Positions 26,306-34,702 of a stretch of DNA of 64,000 nucleotides are shown here, piece by piece. Below the pieces are notes generated by a model. That model did no database searches, was not told the DNA's origin, and saw only the letters and a list, made by a program, of their open reading frames with translations. Position 1 is the first letter of the stretch. Each line of letters starts with the position of its first letter. Position numbers and translations under genes: made by a program. The stretch lies in the NCBI RefSeq assembly GCF_023168165.1, contig NZ_BQYJ01000009.1:1-64000 (forward strand), in the 5' to 3' direction. Origin of the DNA: Niallia sp. NCCP-28 (GTDB lineage: Bacteria > Bacillota > Bacilli > Bacillales > Cytobacillaceae).

Positions 26306-27541
26306 TTAGAGCATAGCCGATCTTGTAATAATCGATTGCTCTTCTAATCCTCGGGTTTCTTTTTCTCCAGGCGAAACCAAGGATATATAGTGATCTATTA
26401 GCTGCTCTGCATTTTTTTTTGCCCCGTAATGTTTTTGTACATGTTCATATAGCTCTTCACATAATGTACTAGCCACTTCTTGTTTTGTTAAATATTCATT
26501 TAATCTTACTGCCAAGCTTTTTACTGATTTCGGCTCAATTAATTCATCCTTATATTTTCCAAATAAATCAGGAACACCGCCCACCCTTGTACAAACAACG
26601 GGTATTTTCAGTGAAATTGCTTCGATAATAACGGTTGGCATACCTTCAGAATAAGAAGGCAATGCAAAGATATCGCTGGCATACATATAATCTACTATCC
26701 TTTCATTTTCCATCTGCCCTAATAAAAACAATTGCTTGTTGTACATAGGATGCTGCTTTAAACCTTCTCCTTCTGGGCCATCGCCGATAAAGAAAACAAC
26801 TGTATCTTTAGGCAGATAAGCAAGACTTTCTGCTAATTCATATATTCCTTTTTCTTTTACTAATCTTCCTACAAAAATTATGATTTTCTTATCTTCTGGA
26901 AGATTGAGCTGCTTTTTCACATGCCTTTTCGAAATCAGGGGATGGCTAAATCTGCTTAAATCAATTCCTATAGGCAACACAATACTATCTCTTCCTGTCT
27001 TATCTTTCACTTTATCTGCCAAGTTTTTTCCCACTGCAATTACCTTATCTGCTGATAAAACTGTCTTGCAGAAAATTTTTTCTGCTCCTTTGCTAAAGCT
27101 TGGATAAATATGAACATCACTGCCATGCAGCGTCAATACCCAGGGCTTTTTTATCTCCTTAGCTACCCTTCTGCAAGCTCCTCCTGATGGCATCGCAAAA
27201 TGAGCATGAAGCAAATCAAATGTCAGATTGTTTTCTTTAATAGCATTTAAAACTGCCTTCGCTATTCTTTGGTCAGGCTGTGACCATCTAAGCTGCCCAG
27301 GATAAGCTGTATATTGGGGACTATAAACGGTTATCCCATTTCTTTCATATACAGAGAATTTGGGAGTTAGCTGATACCTCTTTTTTAATAAACGCAGAAT
27401 TGGCGAATGATACGGAACTGGACAAATAACAGTCACCTCTATACCCTGTTTTTTTAATTCCTGTACTTGTGTTTCATGAAATACTCCGTTACCTGGCTGT
27501 TTATCGCTTGGATATGCACTTGTAACCCATAAAACTTTCAT
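26306..27541 (-). CDS. tuaC: teichuronic acid biosynthesis glycosyltransferase TuaC
   Basis: About 411 residues, GT4 family, GT-B fold. N-terminal VLWVTSAYPSDKQPGNGVFHETQVQEL, the middle HAHFAMPSGG and LTLHGSDVHIYPS, and the donor-site region IFVGRLVKEKGIYELAESL plus SYSEGMPTVIIEAISLKIPVV are clear. AAGGAGAGA lies before two in-frame ATGs; spacing favours the second (27541). The gap to the epimerase gene is about 85 bases, the longest in the operon. Place and sequence fit tuaC. Confidence 0.88.
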   Translation of the reverse strand: MKVLWVTSAYPSDKQPGNGVFHETQVQELKKQGIEVTVICPVPYHSPILRLLKKRYQLTPKFSVYERNGITVYSPQYTAYPGQLRWSQPDQRIAKAVLNAIKENNLTFDLLHAHFAMPSGGACRRVAKEIKKPWVLTLHGSDVHIYPSFSKGAEKIFCKTVLSADKVIAVGKNLADKVKDKTGRDSIVLPIGIDLSRFSHPLISKRHVKKQLNLPEDKKIIIFVGRLVKEKGIYELAESLAYLPKDTVVFFIGDGPEGEGLKQHPMYNKQLFLLGQMENERIVDYMYASDIFALPSYSEGMPTVIIEAISLKIPVVCTRVGGVPDLFGKYKDELIEPKSVKSLAVRLNEYLTKQEVASTLCEELYEHVQKHYGAKKNAEQLIDHYISLVSPGEKETRGLEEQSIITRSAML

Positions 27542-27565
27542 CCTCATTCTCTCCTTTCATTTAAT

Positions 27566-29002
27566 TTAAAAAGATGTTCCTTTTTTATTAGGAAGAAAAC
27601 TTTTTAAAAGCAGAAAATATACGATCGCACTTATTGCGATAGCGAGCGATAGCACAATAGCGTTGGAAAGATAAAAACTTGTGATAGTTTTAATAAAAAA
27701 AGCTACCAGCGTAATAAAAATTGCTAATAAAAAAGGAGTAAAAATGCTTTTCATATAAATGGTCCATTTTAAATTAATCAGCCTTTCTAACAGCCATCTT
27801 CCTAATATAAAATTAATGAGACTAACTGCAGCATATGTCCATGCAACTACTATTAAATGCTCTGATAGAACAGCTAAAAATAAGGCAATTCCATATATGA
27901 CCATAAAAATAGCATCCCAATAAAATGCTAGATTTGCTTTTCCTTTTGCAAGAATGATACTCCCATTTGGATTCATCAATACTCGCAAAATCCCTACTAC
28001 AAGCATTATTTTTAAAATAGGTACAGCATTCATCCACTCTTTTCCAAACATTAATGCAATCAATAAATCAGAAAGGGCCAGTAAACCAATCAACAAAGGA
28101 AAAGTAATAAATGCAATCATTTTCGTCATATATATAAAACCTTCTGTTAATTGAGCATTATCATGCTGTACTTTCGAAAATACAGGAAAAGCAACCCTAG
28201 TGATAATAGGATTAATTTTCAAAACAGGGATTGTCACAATTTGAGAGACAAGACTATAAATTCCTAGTGCTTCCATCCCCATAAATTTTCCTATTAAAAT
28301 GACGTCTAAATTTCCTCCGATTCGATTAACAAGCCTAGACAACAATTGATATACCCCGAATGAAAAAATCTCTTTGCAGCAGCTCAAATCAAAAATAAGT
28401 GCTGGTTTCCATATCTTTCTGTAGCACACATAATATAAAAAACCTTTTAAGGAATACAAAATAACTTGTGATGCTACATAAGCGATAATGGGCTCTACAC
28501 TACTCTTAAACAAGAAAACAAAAAGCAGCAGAAAGCTAATGAGTACAGATATTGTTTCGATTTTTCCAATTGTCTGGAATCGCAACTCTTTCTGCAGTAA
28601 ATATTGTGCTTGTTGGCCAATGGGGGCCATTAAAAACAACCAAGCTAATAAACGTATCCCATTAATTAATTCCATTTCATGAAAAAAAGATGCAATTAAA
28701 GGGCTACCAAGCTGTAAAGCAACAAAAAGGAAAATCCCAAGAAATATATTCATCCAAAATAATGTGGATAGTTGTCTATTGCTCAACTGTTCCTTTTGAA
28801 TAACAGCAGAGCCTATTCCAAGGTCTAAAATAATCTGCGAAAAAATAATCATCATTGTAAACATGCCAACCATTCCAAACTCTTGGACAGTTAAACTCTT
28901 TCCAAGGAGCAAAAACTGAATGATTTGTGTAATAGTAATAATAATGGTAGAAAAACTAGACCATTTAGCACCCTTTATAATTTGTGCCTTTATCGGAATC
29001 AA
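27566..29002 (-). CDS. tuaB: teichuronic acid flippase-like membrane protein TuaB
   Basis: 478 residues with about 12-14 membrane helices of the polysaccharide-transporter (Wzx/RfbX) family: N-terminal IIKGAKWSSFSTIIITITQIIQFLLLGKSL, then LFWMNIFLGIFLFVALQLGSPLIASFF and GKFMGMEALGIYSLV. It should move lipid-linked teichuronic repeats across the membrane. The start is TTG, directly after the tuaA stop (TGATTG), with AGAAGG upstream, so translation is probably coupled. Confidence 0.88.
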   Translation of the reverse strand: MIPIKAQIIKGAKWSSFSTIIITITQIIQFLLLGKSLTVQEFGMVGMFTMMIIFSQIILDLGIGSAVIQKEQLSNRQLSTLFWMNIFLGIFLFVALQLGSPLIASFFHEMELINGIRLLAWLFLMAPIGQQAQYLLQKELRFQTIGKIETISVLISFLLLFVFLFKSSVEPIIAYVASQVILYSLKGFLYYVCYRKIWKPALIFDLSCCKEIFSFGVYQLLSRLVNRIGGNLDVILIGKFMGMEALGIYSLVSQIVTIPVLKINPIITRVAFPVFSKVQHDNAQLTEGFIYMTKMIAFITFPLLIGLLALSDLLIALMFGKEWMNAVPILKIMLVVGILRVLMNPNGSIILAKGKANLAFYWDAIFMVIYGIALFLAVLSEHLIVVAWTYAAVSLINFILGRWLLERLINLKWTIYMKSIFTPFLLAIFITLVAFFIKTITSFYLSNAIVLSLAIAISAIVYFLLLKSFLPNKKGTSF

Positions 29003-29662
29003 TCAACGAGCACCTTCTCCTGTTAAAATGACTTTTACGGTTTTAGCCAAAATTTTCATTTCCAAAGAAAACTTCAAATTAGATATGTACTCTAGATCAT
29101 ATTTCAGCTTTTCTTTTGGCGTAATATTATATCCGCCATTAACTTGTGCCCATCCAGTTAAGCCTGGTTTTACTGCCAATCTATTAGAAAATCCAGCTAT
29201 TTCTTTATCAAACTTGGCTGTAAAACATGGTCTTTCTGGTCTTGGTCCAATAATAGACATGTCTCCTTTTAAAACACAAAGCAGCTGCGGCAGTTCATCA
29301 ATCCTTGTTTTACGGATAAAGTTCCCTATTTTAGTGACTCTAGGATCATTTGTCTCTGCCCATTTTGCACCATCTTTTTCTGCATCTAATCTCATAGAAC
29401 GGAGCTTGATTAAATAAAAATACTCTCCCTTTCTTCCTACTCTTTGTTGCATATAAAAGGGCGATCCTGGTGTTTCCATCACAATTAAAACCGCAAATAA
29501 TACAACAATAGGAGCTGCAATAATTATGCCAATTGATGCTAAAAGAAAATCTAGTATTCTTTTCACCCATAAGTAATATTCAACTTGTTTAGAAATCAAA
29601 ACCTGAGATCCCTGAATAATGGAATATTCATGAAAAATATTAAATCTCTTATCCCCGCTCAT
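29003..29662 (-). CDS. tuaA: undecaprenyl-phosphate sugar phosphotransferase TuaA
   Basis: About 219 residues. Polyisoprenyl-phosphate sugar-1-phosphate transferase (WcaJ/PglC type). A single hydrophobic segment (FLLASIGIIIAAPIVVLFAVLIV) is followed by the catalytic domain with FYMQQRVGRKGEYFYLIKLRSM, RKTRIDELPQLLCVLKGDMSIIGPRPERP and KPGLTGWAQVNG. It starts synthesis by placing the first sugar phosphate on the lipid carrier. GAGGTG overlaps an upstream GTG; the ATG at 29662 has the best spacing. First gene of the eight-gene tua operon. Confidence 0.9.
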   Translation of the reverse strand: MSGDKRFNIFHEYSIIQGSQVLISKQVEYYLWVKRILDFLLASIGIIIAAPIVVLFAVLIVMETPGSPFYMQQRVGRKGEYFYLIKLRSMRLDAEKDGAKWAETNDPRVTKIGNFIRKTRIDELPQLLCVLKGDMSIIGPRPERPCFTAKFDKEIAGFSNRLAVKPGLTGWAQVNGGYNITPKEKLKYDLEYISNLKFSLEMKILAKTVKVILTGEGAR

Positions 29663-29759
29663 CATGCTCACCTCGTAGATATGATTAATGTAGTGGCCAA
29701 CCTTGTTTATTAGTATATTCTGAATTTATGTAGTGAACGTTGAGAAAAAATGAAGGAAT

Positions 29760-29777
29760 AGTAAATGTTTGTAAATA
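29760..29777 (-). promoter_or_regulatory. possible PhoP-type direct repeats upstream of tuaA
   Basis: On the minus strand TTTACA and TTTACT occur ten bases apart (within 29760-29777), about 100 bases before tuaA. The tua operon of B. subtilis is activated by PhoP-P under phosphate starvation through repeated TT(A/T/C)ACA boxes. The match here is only two units with ten-base spacing, so this is a weak candidate. Confidence 0.3.
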
Positions 29778-29792
29778 TTATAAATTCACAAA

Positions 29793-29820
29793 AAAAGCGA
29801 TCATTAATAAATGACCACTT
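29793..29820 (-). terminator. terminator after the 149-residue hypothetical gene
   Basis: Minus strand GGTCATT, four-base loop, AATGATC, followed after GC by seven T. Short imperfect stem but a good T tail, just after the stop at 29837. Confidence 0.5.
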
Positions 29821-29836
29821 TTCAACAACTCTATAA

Positions 29837-30286
29837 TTACTGTTCAAGTTTGTTTGCTAATACAATATTAAACTTTACCTGGCTATCTACTTTTTCGATA
29901 TTGCTTATTTCCCAATTTTTCGCAAGCATGTTTTTGAGCATTATAAAATCTTCATTGGGAAGAAGTATATTCATTAAAATGGTGCCGACATCTATATAAT
30001 CCATTCTTTCTGCTAAATGAAATTTCAGGCGAAGCCATTTTTTTAACGTTCCTTTTGTTAAAAAAGCGATTTCATATTTTCCTGCTATTACTTGTTCTAT
30101 TTTCTGTGGATTGTTCTGATAATAGTTAATCAAAGTATCCCAATCTGGCAGTCCTCTTCCACAATTGGCTAAAAAGATTTTATCTCTTTTTTGAAGCGCT
30201 TTCAAAATTTCTCGATTAAAATACCCCTGATTTCTGATCTGTTCAATCATAATAGCATAATTTAGCGGAACTTTTGTCCATTCCAT
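29837..30286 (-). CDS. hypothetical protein, 149 residues
   Basis: I do not recognise this family. The product is soluble, rich in Ile, Lys and aromatic residues, with three cysteines at most and no signal peptide or membrane helix. The first part has an amphipathic helical region (IRNQGYFNREILKALQKRDKIFLANCGRGLPDW), then a mixed alpha/beta pattern. It has an ATG start, an upstream GGGAGAAGATGG stretch as ribosome site, and its own terminator, so it is probably a genuine monocistronic gene. It lies between tuaA and ytkL without a functional link that I can see. Confidence 0.65.
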   Translation of the reverse strand: MEWTKVPLNYAIMIEQIRNQGYFNREILKALQKRDKIFLANCGRGLPDWDTLINYYQNNPQKIEQVIAGKYEIAFLTKGTLKKWLRLKFHLAERMDYIDVGTILMNILLPNEDFIMLKNMLAKNWEISNIEKVDSQVKFNIVLANKLEQ

Positions 30287-30585
30287 CCATCTTCTCCCTT
30301 CATTAAAAATATTTACTACTTATTTATTCACTTCTTGCTGCATATATACCTTCCATTCTCTTTATTTTCATGCTGATTAAATATATTTTTTTGCAAGCTG
30401 CCTCTACTCAAATAAAAAATGCCTCTTTAATCTAAGCCTCTATTTTTTAAAAATAATCCCTCATAAAGATAGAATGGAAGGTGAAAGTTTATTTAACTAG
30501 ATTAAGGTGAAGGCTCCAAGGGTATATTGTAATAGTCTTTAAAACGCAGAACGATGACTTTTAATAATGAAGGAGATGACCTTTT
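30287..30585. other. divergent intergenic region upstream of ytkL
   Basis: About 300 bases, AT-rich, between divergent genes. It should hold both promoters. AAGGAGA before 30586 is the ytkL ribosome site. I see no repeat, RNA gene or conserved structure in it. Confidence 0.35.
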
Positions 30586-31275
30586 ATGAAAATTACTTAT
30601 CATGGACAATCAGCAATTGAAATTTCCACTAACGGCAAATCCCTAATTATCGATCCATTTATTAGCGGAAATGATGCTGCGACAATAAAGGCAGAAGATA
30701 TTAAAGTAGATGCGGTGTTATTGACTCATGCCCATATGGATCATATTTTAGATGCTGCCCCAATTGCAAAAGCAAATAATGCTCCAGTTATTGCAAATCC
30801 AGAATTAGCTGCCTATATGTCATGGAAAGGAACAAAAACCATTGGCATGAATATAGGTGGTACACTCAATTTAGAATTTGCAACAGCAAAAATGACACAT
30901 GCTTTTCATAGTTCTGGAATTATTGATGAAGAGAATCAGCAGATTTTATATGGTGGAATGCCAGGCGGCTTTATTATTGAAGCAGAAGGCAAAACGATCC
31001 TCCATGCTGGTGATACAGGGCTTTTCAGTGATATGAAAATGATTGGAGAAAGACATTCGATCGATATTGCTTTTATTCCAATTGGCGATCATTTTACCAT
31101 GGGGCCAGAAGATGCTTTGCAGGCTGCAAAATGGTATAATGCCAAACTCATTATTCCTATCCACTACAATACATTCCCTGTCATTCAACAAGACGGGGAA
31201 GCATTCGTCAGCAAACTAAGGGAGTATGGATTAGAAGGTAAAGTGCTTCATATTGGAGAAGCTATCGAGATTTAA
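30586..31275 (+). CDS. ytkL: metal-dependent hydrolase of the UPF0173 / MBL fold (YtkL-like)
   Basis: 229 residues. Metallo-beta-lactamase fold with the metal motif [15 protein letters not shown] (HxHxDH), further ligands [14 protein letters not shown] and the final His in [10 protein letters not shown], and the N-terminal [12 protein letters not shown] typical of UPF0173. B. subtilis YtkL is the close counterpart; its substrate is not known. The start is fixed by AAGGAGA. The gene ends at a long bidirectional terminator. Confidence 0.9.
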   Translation: MKITYHGQSAIEISTNGKSLIIDPFISGNDAATIKAEDIKVDAVLLTHAHMDHILDAAPIAKANNAPVIANPELAAYMSWKGTKTIGMNIGGTLNLEFATAKMTHAFHSSGIIDEENQQILYGGMPGGFIIEAEGKTILHAGDTGLFSDMKMIGERHSIDIAFIPIGDHFTMGPEDALQAAKWYNAKLIIPIHYNTFPVIQQDGEAFVSKLREYGLEGKVLHIGEAIEI

Positions 31276-31291
31276 AACAGTCATTTACAAC

Positions 31292-31345
31292 AAAAAGGTT
31301 GGGGCTTTTCCGCCTAATAACAGTGGAAAAGCATCCAACCTTTTT
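31292..31345. terminator. bidirectional terminator between ytkL and trhO
   Basis: AAAAAGGTTGG plus GCTTTTCC on the left pair with GGAAAAGC plus CCAACCTTTTT on the right, around a 13-base loop; interrupted by a one-base mismatch. Very strong, with A/T runs on both sides, and overlaps the trhO stop. Confidence 0.92.
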
Positions 31346-32309
31346 AAATTGCATTGCTTTCTTCTTCTAATTCAGCGACTCTCTTTGCTACCTCTTCTGG
31401 AGTCATATTATTTGCTTTCACATATAGATTCCATGGATGTGTACGACACTCATGACTGCAGCTTTTCATATATTTCTCCTCATTTTCCGGTGAACAAAGC
31501 ATTTTTCTATTGCATTCTGGATTTGCACAGTTAACATACCGTTCACAAGGCTCGCCTGTAAAAATATCTTTTCCAACCACAACATGTTCCACCTTGTTTA
31601 CTGGTACACTAATTCTTTCATCAAAAACATAGCATTGCCCGTCCCATAGTTTTCCTTGTACTTCTGGATCTTTTCCATAAGTTACAATTCCGCCATCTAA
31701 CTGTGATACATCTTCAAATCCTTCTCTTATTAACCATCCTGAGAATTTTTCGCAGCGTACTCCACCTGTACAATAAGTTAAGATTTTTTTGCCTTCCAGC
31801 ATCTCTCTGTTTTCTTGAATCCATTGTGGCAATTCGCGAAATGTTTCTATTTCTGGCTTAATGGCTCCTCGAAAATGCCCTAAATCAAACTCATAATCAT
31901 TTCGGGCATCAATTACCACAGTGTCTGGATTCTGCAGCTGCTCAAAAAATTCTATTGGCTTTAAATGTTTTCCTGTTAATTGTAATGGATCAATATCTTT
32001 CTCTAAACTTAGATTCACTAGCTCTTTTTTATGCTTTACATGCATTTTTTTAAAGGCATGACCTTCTGCCTCATCTATTTTAAAGATCATATCATAAAAA
32101 CGAGGATCTTCTCTTAATGCCTCCATATACTTTTCTGTCTGCTCAAGTGTTCCTGAAACAGTTCCATTAATCCCTTCCTTGGAAACTAAAATTCTCCCTA
32201 ATAGTCCTAATTCTTTACAAAAAGCTAAATGCTCCATTGTAAACTCTTCTGGATTTTCAATTATTACATATTTATAATAAAGCAACACTCTATATGCTTG
32301 TTTCTCCAT
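31344..32309 (-). CDS. trhO: tRNA uridine(34) hydroxylase, rhodanese family
   Basis: 321 residues. An N-terminal acylphosphatase-like domain, a rhodanese domain with active-site loop [14 protein letters not shown] (about residues 180-190) and a C-terminal cysteine-rich part ([20 protein letters not shown] ... [11 protein letters not shown]). This is the TrhO/YceA family that makes 5-hydroxyuridine at the tRNA wobble position; the B. subtilis member is YbfQ. Single gene. Confidence 0.92.
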   Translation of the reverse strand: MEKQAYRVLLYYKYVIIENPEEFTMEHLAFCKELGLLGRILVSKEGINGTVSGTLEQTEKYMEALREDPRFYDMIFKIDEAEGHAFKKMHVKHKKELVNLSLEKDIDPLQLTGKHLKPIEFFEQLQNPDTVVIDARNDYEFDLGHFRGAIKPEIETFRELPQWIQENREMLEGKKILTYCTGGVRCEKFSGWLIREGFEDVSQLDGGIVTYGKDPEVQGKLWDGQCYVFDERISVPVNKVEHVVVGKDIFTGEPCERYVNCANPECNRKMLCSPENEEKYMKSCSHECRTHPWNLYVKANNMTPEEVAKRVAELEEESNAI

Positions 32310-32404
32310 AATTCCAACATCCTATTCTATACTTTTTTTGCACTAGGTTAATCATACAACAAATATAGCAATAGGAAAAATCCATTGCCTCATTTTACAA
32401 AATA

Positions 32405-32446
32405 TACTAAAAAGACGGATAATCCTTGTATGGATATCCGTCTTTT
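32405..32446 (-). terminator. terminator after the DUF975 gene
   Basis: Minus strand AAAAGACGGATA, 13-base loop, TATCCGTCTTTTT. Perfect 12-pair stem ending seven bases after the stop codon. Confidence 0.88.
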
Positions 32447-32453
32447 CTTCAGA

Positions 32454-33131
32454 TTAAAGAAGTTCTTTTTCTTCATCCTTTTTATCAGCGATAATTTCAT
32501 TATAAAATGCTGCCATAGTTGCACTGTAATAAGGCACCAACCATAAAAAACCAATTCCTAAGGAGATTAAACACAATATTCCCCAACCAATAAAACTAAG
32601 TTGCAGCAAAAAATACTTCCACTTGTATCCGACCATTCTTTTTCTGCTTTCCGTTATTGCTTCTAAAACAGTATATTCAGGATGATCTTTTAATAGGTAA
32701 AGTGTTTGTGAATAGGCTAATCCTTTTATAATTCCTGGAATAAGCAATAATAAAGACCATAAAAATATAAAAATCCCTTGCACAATAGATACCCATATCA
32801 GCTTTAAAAAGACTTTCCAATCTTTATAGACAAAAAATATTTCTTCTAACTTTGGCAAACTTCCTCTTACTAAATTTACGTAAAACCATATGACGCCTAT
32901 TCCTAAGGGGATTAAAATAATGCTTATCAATAAGCTTACAATGGATGCCGCAACTGGGGTTTGATCTGAGTTTTGCATAACCCAATTAGTAAAACCGCCG
33001 CTTAAAGGGATTTCAAAAACGAGAGGCAAACCTGCATTGATAAGAAATACTATAAATGTCACTGCTACCCCAATGCCCCAATATCCTTTTAACGATAACC
33101 TTGCTTCTTTTTTTAATGCCGAAATGCTCAA
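32454..33131 (-). CDS. DUF975 family membrane protein
   Basis: 225 residues with five or six membrane helices. The N-terminal SALKKEARLSLKGYWGIGVAVTFIVFLIN, the central ESRKRMVGYKWKYFLLQLSFIGWGILCL and the terminal VPYYSATMAAFYNEI are the DUF975 hallmarks. The function is unknown; the last segment is short and charged (DKKDEEKELL). Monocistronic, with its own terminator. Confidence 0.85.
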   Translation of the reverse strand: MSISALKKEARLSLKGYWGIGVAVTFIVFLINAGLPLVFEIPLSGGFTNWVMQNSDQTPVAASIVSLLISIILIPLGIGVIWFYVNLVRGSLPKLEEIFFVYKDWKVFLKLIWVSIVQGIFIFLWSLLLLIPGIIKGLAYSQTLYLLKDHPEYTVLEAITESRKRMVGYKWKYFLLQLSFIGWGILCLISLGIGFLWLVPYYSATMAAFYNEIIADKKDEEKELL

Positions 33132-33279
33132 ATTGCAACTCCTCCTTCTATGGTGAGTGAATATACCTTACCCTTACCTTCTATACTTATTTTTCATTTT
33201 TAATAATTATTCCAAGCCCTTTTAAGTTTGGCTATGTTAAAGCTCATTAGTGATTTTAGCATTTTATTGATTGAAGTGA

Positions 33280-33400
33280 AAAAAAACAAAGAGAGACCCC
33301 TCTCGCTGCAACCAACAGAACCTTTCATTTACAAACCTTGTTTCTTTTTATCCGGCAGTAACAGACAGTAAAACCCCCACTGATTGAAGTTTCACTTTAT
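33280..33400. repeat. possible relic of a dispersed Bacillaceae intergenic repeat
   Basis: A GC-richer patch in an otherwise AT-rich spacer contains GGCAGTAACAGACAGTAAAA followed by CCCCCACTGATTGAAGTTTC. This wording looks like a short intergenic repeat I associate with many Bacillus genomes, but I cannot search here. It has no coding potential and sits in the 281-base gap between the DUF975 and EamA genes. Confidence 0.35.
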
Positions 33401-33412
33401 TAAGTATTCTCT

Positions 33413-34312
33413 TTAGGGATTTTGAAGGTTAGAATTAATTTTTATTTGCATCCTGTGAAAATATGTAAAAAGATAACAACCTGCTATCACCACTGCACTG
33501 CCAATGCCCTGTATCCAAGTCATCTTCTCTCCTAAAAATAAAAAAGCCAAAATCGCAGTGAAAATCGGGTTGAAATTTAAAAAAACTCCGCTTGTTGTTG
33601 CACCTAATTTCTGAACACCGATATTCCACAATACCATACATACCACTGTTGAAACTATTCCTAAATATATAATGGATTGAATAAAGTTTCTATTTACATT
33701 AATAATTTCAAAATCAGCAAAATTAAAAGGCAACATCATCATGATTCCAAATAATCCAGAATATAAAGTGGACATCAGCGGACTTACATCATAGCTCATT
33801 GCCCATTTGCTGCAGATAGAATATATTCCCCAAATACACACTGCACCAATCATATATAAATCCCCTATATTAAACTGAAAGGATACTAAGGAAAAAAGAT
33901 TGCCTTTTGTCAGTACTAATAAAACTCCTGAAAAAGATAAAAAAATCGATCCCATTTGTAGAATATTAATCTTTTCCTTTAAAAAAAGAAATGAGCATAC
34001 AGCAATAGAAATCGTATTTAACGTTGAAATTAACCCTACATTTGTTGCAGATGTTTTCTCTAATGCAAAAAACTGTAAAAGGTTAAAAATAAAGACCCCA
34101 GTCGCTCCCATTAAAATCAATGGCAGTATTGCTTCTTTTGGCGGATATAGTCTTTTTTCTTTCCACCATACAATTGGAATCAGTGCCAACACTCCAATAA
34201 TCCATCTCAGACTTGTTAAAGTCATGGGCGAGGCATGGCCTACCAGAGATTTTCCAAGAACAAAATTCCCCCCAAACAAAAAGCTCGTTAACAGCAGCAA
34301 CAAATATGGCAT
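33413..34312 (-). CDS. EamA-family drug/metabolite transporter
   Basis: 299 residues, ten membrane helices as two EamA repeats (about 1-130 and 150-285). The first starts LLLLTSFLFGGNFVLGKSLVGHASPMTLTSLRW; the second ends FLNFNPIFTAILAFLFLGEKMTWIQGIGSAVVIAGCYLF, the usual signature. Substrate not predictable. The ATG is at 34312 in GGAATGCC with a GGGAGATAATGGAA stretch upstream. No operon partner. Confidence 0.88.
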   Translation of the reverse strand: MPYLLLLLTSFLFGGNFVLGKSLVGHASPMTLTSLRWIIGVLALIPIVWWKEKRLYPPKEAILPLILMGATGVFIFNLLQFFALEKTSATNVGLISTLNTISIAVCSFLFLKEKINILQMGSIFLSFSGVLLVLTKGNLFSLVSFQFNIGDLYMIGAVCIWGIYSICSKWAMSYDVSPLMSTLYSGLFGIMMMLPFNFADFEIINVNRNFIQSIIYLGIVSTVVCMVLWNIGVQKLGATTSGVFLNFNPIFTAILAFLFLGEKMTWIQGIGSAVVIAGCYLFTYFHRMQIKINSNLQNP

Positions 34313-34412
34313 TCCATTATCTCCCTACCCAAAAGTAATTCTTCTATTTTATTAATCTAATACTCTATAAGTATCTTATCATTATTCTCTGAAAATCTAA
34401 ATAATTGAAATA

Positions 34413-34446
34413 AAAAGAGAACCCTGCCTGCAAGTAAGATTCTCTT
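34413..34446 (-). terminator. terminator at the end of the PTS operon
   Basis: Minus strand AGAGAATC, loop of about 14 bases, GGTTCTCT, then TTTTA. The stem is eight pairs with one G-T pair. Located just after the 78-residue small gene. Confidence 0.65.
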
Positions 34447-34453
34447 ATTACTG

Positions 34454-34690
34454 TTATTTTTTTAATTGCACAGCATAATGTAAGGCCGACCCATACTTAG
34501 ATTTTGCAAAAATAGTTTTTATATGCTCGATTGCTTCTTCTTCAGAAAGTTTTGTTTGAACTTGAATATCTGCTTTGATTTTTTCCAGTTTTTTTACTAC
34601 TGTCGTTATCTTATCATCTTGATAATCTAGAAAAAACTGATGAACATAATTAATCTGGCCACATAAAAATTGAATTTTGTACTTATTCAT
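34454..34690 (-). CDS. small hypothetical protein in the cellobiose-type PTS operon
   Basis: About 78 residues; not recognised. Charged, helix-rich (DDKITTVVKKLEKIKADIQVQTKLSEEEAIEHIKTIF), beginning with a short hydrophobic beta-like stretch YKIQFLCGQINYV. It is not an EIIA: it lacks the phosphorylatable His helix of the lactose/cellobiose EIIA family. The ATG at 34690 has AAGGA nine bases upstream; the TTG two codons earlier is too close. It begins 12 bases after the EIIC stop, so it is cotranscribed with the PTS genes. Confidence 0.55.
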   Translation of the reverse strand: MNKYKIQFLCGQINYVHQFFLDYQDDKITTVVKKLEKIKADIQVQTKLSEEEAIEHIKTIFAKSKYGSALHYAVQLKK

Positions 34691-34702
34691 TTCCAAACAT
34701 CC

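Noticed and set aside
28920-29417. 165-codon plus-strand frame opposite tuaA/tuaB
   Set aside because: Antisense to clear family proteins, no ribosome site.
34454-34690. Small PTS-operon protein as the missing EIIA
   Set aside because: Too short and lacks the three-helix pattern with a phosphorylatable His found in lactose/cellobiose EIIA.
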